5,891 nucleotides of DNA, taken from the NCBI GenBank assembly GCA_903938205.1, contig CAJACJ010000103.1, forward strand, positions 1 through 5,891. The letters are read 5' to 3'. The position numbers were made by a program, and so were the translations under genes. Positions 1 through 3,163 of the stretch are shown one piece after another. The notes under the pieces are model-generated. The model was not told where the DNA came from, searched no databases, and saw only the letters and a list, made by a program, of their open reading frames with translations. How positions within the stretch are numbered: the stretch's first letter is position 1; each line of letters opens with the position of its first letter. This DNA comes from an uncultured bacterium. GTDB taxonomy: Bacteria > Planctomycetota > Phycisphaerae > Phycisphaerales > SM1A02.

Positions 1-195
1 TGAAATAATTTCTTTGCCGCGATACACAATGGCAGCAACTGGAATTTCACCGCTTACGCCAGCGGCGCGCGCCAGGTGCAGTGCGCGACTCATCATTTCA
101 AGGTCGATGCACGAAAGCCAATCGTGCTGACGTTTGTGCAATGCCAACGTTGCGGCAACTCTGCATCGCTTTCGCGACCATTTGGTCAAGCGCAT
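1..195 (-). CDS. tadA: TadA-like tRNA adenosine/cytidine deaminase, N-terminal part (truncated by window edge)
   Basis: The minus-strand frame is open from an ATG at 195-193 to the left edge (65 codons). Residues 31-65 read like the first helix and first beta strand of a TadA/CDA-fold deaminase: DLEMMSRALHLARAAG, then GEIPVAAIVYRGKEIIS, matching the family pattern GE(V/I)PVGA(V/I)V. TadA converts adenosine 34 to inosine in tRNA in the cytoplasm. The zinc ligands (HAE and PCxxC) lie outside the window, so catalysis cannot be checked. The start is supported by GGAG at 203-206, seven bases upstream, and by the TAATG junction in which the tatC stop shares its A with this start, implying translational coupling. 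Starting here gives about 30 mostly basic residues before the usual N-terminus. A later start at the paired ATG codons (91-96) is the alternative. Another deaminase of the same fold, such as a nucleoside deaminase or RibD, is possible. Confidence 0.62.
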   Translation of the reverse strand, partial: MRLTKWSRKRCRVAATLALHKRQHDWLSCIDLEMMSRALHLARAAGVSGEIPVAAIVYRGKEIIS

Positions 196-1211
196 TAACG
201 CTCTCCGCGAAAAAGTCGAGTGAAGCGTTTGGACACTTCGCCGCCGGCAACGGCGTGCGGTGGAGCTATGCGCAACAAAATAATTCCCAATTCATACAGC
301 AAATACAAAGGCACAAACATAATAAAGAGAGAAATTGGATCGCCTGTAGGCGTGATGATGGCTGACAATAAGAGAGCCAGAAAAAGGGCGTAGCGGCGGA
401 ATTTACCCAGTGCATGCACGTCAAGCACGCCAATCCATCCCAGCAATAAAACAACCAGCGGCGCTTGAAATGCGACGCATGTGCCCAAGATGAATGTCAG
501 TGTGAAATCAAGGTAATCAGCCAGCCGAAATTGTTGCGCCAGCCTTGTGGCGTGCATCAATGGCACCGTGAACAGTTCAATGCCTGTGGAATCGTGTGGC
601 GCGGCAACCACAAGTTTGTGGTCGGGAGTCATCCACATTTGTCCAACCACAACATGGCTTGGAGTTTCTGAAAGTATTGGAATGGTGAACGCGTTCAGCG
701 CGGGCGTTGTCTCCTCGACGGACGACGTGTTGGTGGGAATCAGTGCGGGGGACTCGCTACCAAAGCTCACAAGCACATCAAGCATGAATGGCATTAAAAT
801 AAAATAGAGCAGCGAGAAACCTGCGAGCGTGAGCAGGGAACTGAGTGGAATTAAAAAGCGCACAAATCGTTTTTCATGCGAGTACAAGCCTGGCTCAATG
901 AATTTCCATACTTGCCAAAAGATCCAAGGACTGCTGGCCACGATCGCGGTGATCAGGCTGAGATACATGTCCGTTGAAAGCGCCTCGATGGGGCTCAGTA
1001 CTTGTAGTTGCGCTGGCAAATCATGCGCCTTCAATGCCGTAATCGCCGGCGCGCACAAAAAATCACGAATGACTTCGGCGTAGGAAAATGCAAGTATGGC
1101 CAGTGGAATTGGCAGGGCGATGGACCACAACAAACGTCGGCGCAATTCCTCCAAATGATCACCAAAGCTCATTGAGCCTTGCGTTGGATTGGGATCATGA
1201 TCAACAGTCAT
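195..1211 (-). CDS. tatC: Sec-independent protein translocase subunit TatC with enlarged second periplasmic loop
   Basis: This is the core membrane subunit of the twin-arginine translocase, which binds Tat signal peptides and moves folded proteins across the inner membrane. Family hallmarks are the N-terminal HLEELRRRL (residues 19-27), the first cytoplasmic loop WQVWKFIEPGLYSHEKR (99-115), and the C-terminal TPTGDPISLFIMFVPLYLLYELG (287-309, as two adjoining blocks). Six membrane segments fit at about 28-46, 83-103, 118-144, 235-260, 273-287 and 293-313. In TM4 the usual glutamate is a glutamine (AFQAP, residue 249), a substitution also known in plant TatC. The protein has 338 residues against about 250 usually; the excess lies between TM3 and TM4 (about residues 150-224). 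It starts 9 bp after tatD and overlaps the deaminase gene by one base. The start at 1211 lacks a clear Shine-Dalgarno; an in-frame ATG at 1172 with AAGG just upstream would give the more typical N-terminus MSFGDHLEELRRRL. Confidence 0.96.
   Translation of the reverse strand: MTVDHDPNPTQGSMSFGDHLEELRRRLLWSIALPIPLAILAFSYAEVIRDFLCAPAITALKAHDLPAQLQVLSPIEALSTDMYLSLITAIVASSPWIFWQVWKFIEPGLYSHEKRFVRFLIPLSSLLTLAGFSLLYFILMPFMLDVLVSFGSESPALIPTNTSSVEETTPALNAFTIPILSETPSHVVVGQMWMTPDHKLVVAAPHDSTGIELFTVPLMHATRLAQQFRLADYLDFTLTFILGTCVAFQAPLVVLLLGWIGVLDVHALGKFRRYALFLALLLSAIITPTGDPISLFIMFVPLYLLYELGIILLRIAPPHAVAGGEVSKRFTRLFRGER
603..764 (-). other. Region encoding the TatC P2-loop insertion (approximate)
   Basis: TatC residues about 150-203, the first and larger part of an insertion that extends to about residue 224 (down to about position 540), lie between TM3 and TM4. 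The early part is rich in Ser, Thr and Pro (SSVEETTPALNAF); the later part alternates hydrophobic and polar residues around MWMTPDHKLVVAAP (192-205), which looks like a beta hairpin. There is no cysteine and no recognised domain. The membrane topology places it in the periplasm. Confidence 0.6.
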
Positions 1212-1220
1212 GTTGCGATG

Positions 1221-2024
1221 CTAGCCGCCGATTGGCGTGAGTTTTTCCAGCGGCAGACTGAAAAATCGCACGGCGTTGTCGTCTAGCACATTCAGAAATG
1301 TCGCCTCGTCAACGCCGCGAATTTTGGCCAAGTGTCGCGCCACAACAATGGAATGAGCGGGGCGATTTGGTTTTGCCGTGCGCATGGGTTCAGGCGAAAG
1401 AAAGGGCGCGTCAGTTTCAGCCATGATTCGATCTGCGGGAACAAGTTTTGCGGCCTCGGCCACTTCGGGAGCGTTGCGATACGTCACCACGCCCGTGAAT
1501 GAAATGCACGCGCCAAAATCCAGAACTTTTCGCGCCTCATCTGGAGTGCCTGTGAAGCAATGAAAAACAAATCGATCACTTGGTAAACCACTGGCGCGCA
1601 AAATAGGAATTAAATCATCAAATGCTTTTCGGCAATGAATCACGATTGGTTTTGAAAGGCCTTCGTCGGACCAACGCGCAATGCGATCAAGTTGCGCGTC
1701 AAGCATGGTGCGCTGCAGCGATGCGACTGGTTTTTCATAATGATTGTCAAGGCCAAGTTCGCCCCACGCAACGCAACGAGGATGCGCGGCGCACGCGCGC
1801 AGTGTGCCCCAATCAACGGGGTCATCTGTAGAAAGCGGATGAATGCCAGCTGTAAACCAAAGGCGCGGATCACTTTCAGCCAATACGCGTGCCGCATTGG
1901 AGTCTTCGCTGTTCGTGCCAATAGAAATGCACGCACGCACTCCGGCGGCTTCGGCGGCGTCCAATTCCTCCTTCAGGCGATTGCGAAATGGTTGATATGT
2001 GAGATGGCAGTGGGTGTCGATCAT
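1221..2024 (-). CDS. tatD: TatD-family metal-dependent hydrolase / deoxyribonuclease
   Basis: This is a complete 267-residue member of the TatD family, cytoplasmic TIM-barrel enzymes with a divalent metal centre; characterised members are 3'-5' exonucleases or DNases. The metal ligands are all present in order: the N-terminal HxH in MIDTHCHL (H5, H7), E89 in GELGLD, H130 in IVIHCRKAFDD, H155 in FHCFTGT, and D205 in AETDAPFLSP. The AGIHP block (59-63) is also typical. Length is normal for the family (about 255-270). It lacks a signal peptide. It is first in a leftward unit with tatC and the deaminase. Despite the name, TatD enzymes are not needed for Tat export in tested bacteria, so the pairing does not prove a transport role. 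The ATG at 2024 is the only start in this frame before homology begins; it has no good Shine-Dalgarno of its own and overlaps a possible short leader ORF by ATGA. TatD, YcfH and YjjV paralogues cannot be told apart here. Confidence 0.95.
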   Translation of the reverse strand: MIDTHCHLTYQPFRNRLKEELDAAEAAGVRACISIGTNSEDSNAARVLAESDPRLWFTAGIHPLSTDDPVDWGTLRACAAHPRCVAWGELGLDNHYEKPVASLQRTMLDAQLDRIARWSDEGLSKPIVIHCRKAFDDLIPILRASGLPSDRFVFHCFTGTPDEARKVLDFGACISFTGVVTYRNAPEVAEAAKLVPADRIMAETDAPFLSPEPMRTAKPNRPAHSIVVARHLAKIRGVDEATFLNVLDDNAVRFFSLPLEKLTPIGG

Positions 2025-2053
2025 GTGAATTGGGTCGACCGTACCACTCCCAT
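2021..2053 (-). other. Possible short leader ORF coupled to tatD
   Basis: A ten-codon minus-strand frame, ATG at 2051-2053, encodes MGVVRSTQFT and ends in TGA whose first two bases belong to the tatD ATG (ATGA overlap). A strong AAGGAG lies at 2055-2060; it is only one base from this ATG but seven bases from an in-frame GTG at 2045-2047, so translation could begin at the GTG and give an eight-residue peptide. Since tatD has no Shine-Dalgarno at its own start, ribosomes ending the leader may re-start on tatD. The frame is so short that chance is a serious alternative. Confidence 0.25.
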
Positions 2054-2087
2054 GCTCCTTGCGGCTAAGGAAAATGGGTGGAATTGG

Positions 2088-2116
2088 ATTATAGGTCTTA
2101 TAACACTAAAATAAGC
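2088..2116 (-). promoter_or_regulatory. Candidate sigma-70-type promoter for tatD-tatC
   Basis: On the minus strand a perfect TATAAT lies at 2088-2093. The hexamer 17 bases upstream, GCTTAT at 2111-2116, is a poor -35, so the promoter would be weak or activator-dependent. Transcription would begin near 2081, giving a leader of about 57 bases before tatD that includes the AAGGAG and short leader ORF. The -10 box also forms part of a small dyad (TTATA-5-TATAA, 2089-2103). Confidence 0.45.
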
Positions 2117-2274
2117 TAAGGCATCTCTTTTGAAGGCCATAAATGCCGTAAATTCATTTACTACAAAGAGTTACAAATTTATATCCTTCTGTATCTTCAA
2201 AAACTGTGGATGTATATTGATTACATAAATCGCAAGTGAAACGATGACCTATCTATAACTCGGTTCATCTAAAA

Positions 2275-2289
2275 GTGAAATGAGTTCAC
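2275..2289. promoter_or_regulatory. Imperfect operator-like dyad
   Basis: GTGAA and TTCAC form five-base inverted arms separated by five bases. The arms share the GTGAA/TTCAC half-sites of the large palindrome at 2453-2476, but the spacing is one base longer than in a TGTGA-N6-TCACA site. A further isolated GTGAAA lies at 2236-2241. It could be a weak auxiliary site, but short dyads in AT-rich DNA arise easily by chance. Confidence 0.2.
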
Positions 2290-2411
2290 GGGTCCATGCG
2301 GCGTGCGCGGAAACATAAGTTGCACAATAAAGAATAAGTTTCTGAAATTTGAAAATTCTGCCTGGCCTGGGCATGAGTCTTTGTTTTGTGTTTCAAAATG
2401 TTTTCCCATTG

Positions 2412-2441
2412 TTGACGCATGCAGGGGAACACCCGTAGGAT
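2412..2441 (+). promoter_or_regulatory. Candidate promoter for the actA-actB operon
   Basis: TTGACG at 2412-2417 matches the -35 consensus at five of six bases. TAGGAT at 2436-2441, 18 bases further on, matches the -10 consensus at four of six. Transcription would start near 2448, leaving a leader of about 60 bases before the actA GTG. The large palindrome would then lie at about +5 to +28, where a bound protein would block initiation or early elongation. The -10 match is modest and other promoters are possible. Confidence 0.42.
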
Positions 2442-2452
2442 TGTTTATTCAG

Positions 2453-2476
2453 ACATTGTGAAACTTTTCACAATGT
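2453..2476. promoter_or_regulatory. Perfect 24-bp palindrome, Crp/Fnr-superfamily-like operator
   Basis: ACATTGTGAAA and TTTCACAATGT are exact 11-base inverted arms around a CT centre. The core reads TGTGA-AACTTT-TCACA, exactly the TGTGA-N6-TCACA pattern bound by Crp-type regulators. It ends 33 bases before the actA start, so it probably controls the ACIII operon. Downstream of the proposed promoter it would act as a repressor site; it could instead activate a promoter closer to actA that I do not recognise. If transcribed it could form an AT-rich hairpin followed by TTTT, so a weak attenuator is the alternative. No regulator gene is in the window. Confidence 0.6.
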
Positions 2477-2509
2477 TTTACTTGCCTCTAACAGGAACAC
2501 TTCTTACCC

Positions 2510-3163
2510 GTGAGTCGCTTCCTCTTTCCACGCTGGTCCAACGCATTTCTTCCCCTTGTGATTTTACTTGGCGCTATTGCGCCACTGTATGTGGGTTTGT
2601 TTGTGGCCTATGGATTTAGTCCAAAAACATTGGAAGCGGGCTACATGCCAACGCAACCTGTTCCATATAGCCATGCGATACACGCCGGCAAGTTGGGAAT
2701 GGATTGTCGCTACTGCCACACAAGTGTTGAGAATGCTTCATTCGCCGCAGTGCCCGCAACTCAGACGTGCATGAATTGCCACACACAGATTCATCGCGAA
2801 AGTCCCAAGCTTGAGAAGGTTCGTTCCAGTTATGAAACAGGAATGCCAATTGAGTGGATCAAGGTGCATAAACTGGCGGATTACTCCTATTTCAATCATT
2901 CCGCGCACGTTGTGCGTGGAGTTGGTTGCGTTGAATGTCACGGACGAATTGACCAAATGGAAGTTGTCTATCGCGTGGCTCCGCTTTCCATGGGTTGGTG
3001 TTTGGAATGCCATCGCAATCCAACCGATCGAATTCGTCCTCCATCCATGGTGACGCAAATGGCGTGGGACCAGAACAAAGAAATGACTCACGCGCAACGC
3101 GTTGAGTTGCAAAATCTCAACAACATTCACCCCAACGATAATTGCTCAACATGCCATCGATGA
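2510..3163 (+). CDS. actA: Alternative complex III subunit ActA, pentaheme cytochrome c
   Basis: ActA is the multiheme c-type cytochrome of alternative complex III (quinol:electron-acceptor oxidoreductase), held on the periplasmic face of the inner membrane and passing electrons within the complex. Five CxxCH heme-attachment motifs are visible: CRYCH (66-70), CMNCH (87-91), CVECH (140-144), CLECH (164-168) and CSTCH (212-216), matching the five hemes expected of ActA. Extra histidines for distal ligation include YSHAIHAG (53-60) and YFNHSAHV (127-134). A single hydrophobic helix at about 13-35 serves as an uncleaved anchor and export signal. At 217 residues the length is normal. The start is GTG: an in-frame TAA at 2489-2491 bars anything longer, and no other start precedes the anchor helix. 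An AGGA at 2493-2496 is the only Shine-Dalgarno-like sequence, at a long 13-base spacing. It is first in the operon and overlaps actB by four bases. Confidence 0.95.
   Translation: MSRFLFPRWSNAFLPLVILLGAIAPLYVGLFVAYGFSPKTLEAGYMPTQPVPYSHAIHAGKLGMDCRYCHTSVENASFAAVPATQTCMNCHTQIHRESPKLEKVRSSYETGMPIEWIKVHKLADYSYFNHSAHVVRGVGCVECHGRIDQMEVVYRVAPLSMGWCLECHRNPTDRIRPPSMVTQMAWDQNKEMTHAQRVELQNLNNIHPNDNCSTCHR

Larger units (their letters stand above)
2025..2509. other. 485-bp divergent intergenic region
   Basis: This region separates the leftward tatD-tatC-deaminase group from the rightward actA-actB operon. It is clearly more AT-rich than the flanking genes. It contains the candidate promoters for both directions, a perfect 24-bp palindrome near actA, a weaker dyad at 2275-2289, a possible short tatD leader ORF at its left end, and a small AT-rich dyad at 2148-2161 (GTAAAT-TC-ATTTAC). 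From about 2120 to 2400 I see no convincing gene, RNA or repeat; the frames there are short and show no family resemblance. Confidence 0.8.

Noticed and set aside
81..365. Plus-strand frame over the tatC 3' end and the deaminase start
   Set aside because: Both opposite-strand genes are supported by family motifs and coupling; this frame has none.
2217..2230. TTGAT-N4-TAAAT, partly like an Fnr box
   Set aside because: Only the left half matches TTGAT-N4-ATCAA; the right half does not. It is not near a promoter I can support.
2453..2480. Palindrome followed by TTTT, read as a rho-independent terminator
   Set aside because: The stem is AT-rich, the T run is short, and no rightward gene lies upstream to be terminated. 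An operator explains the perfect symmetry and Crp-like core better.
2419..2619. 66-codon plus-strand frame beginning upstream of actA
   Set aside because: It runs across the operator palindrome and into actA in another frame, has no clear Shine-Dalgarno, and its sequence is not recognisable.
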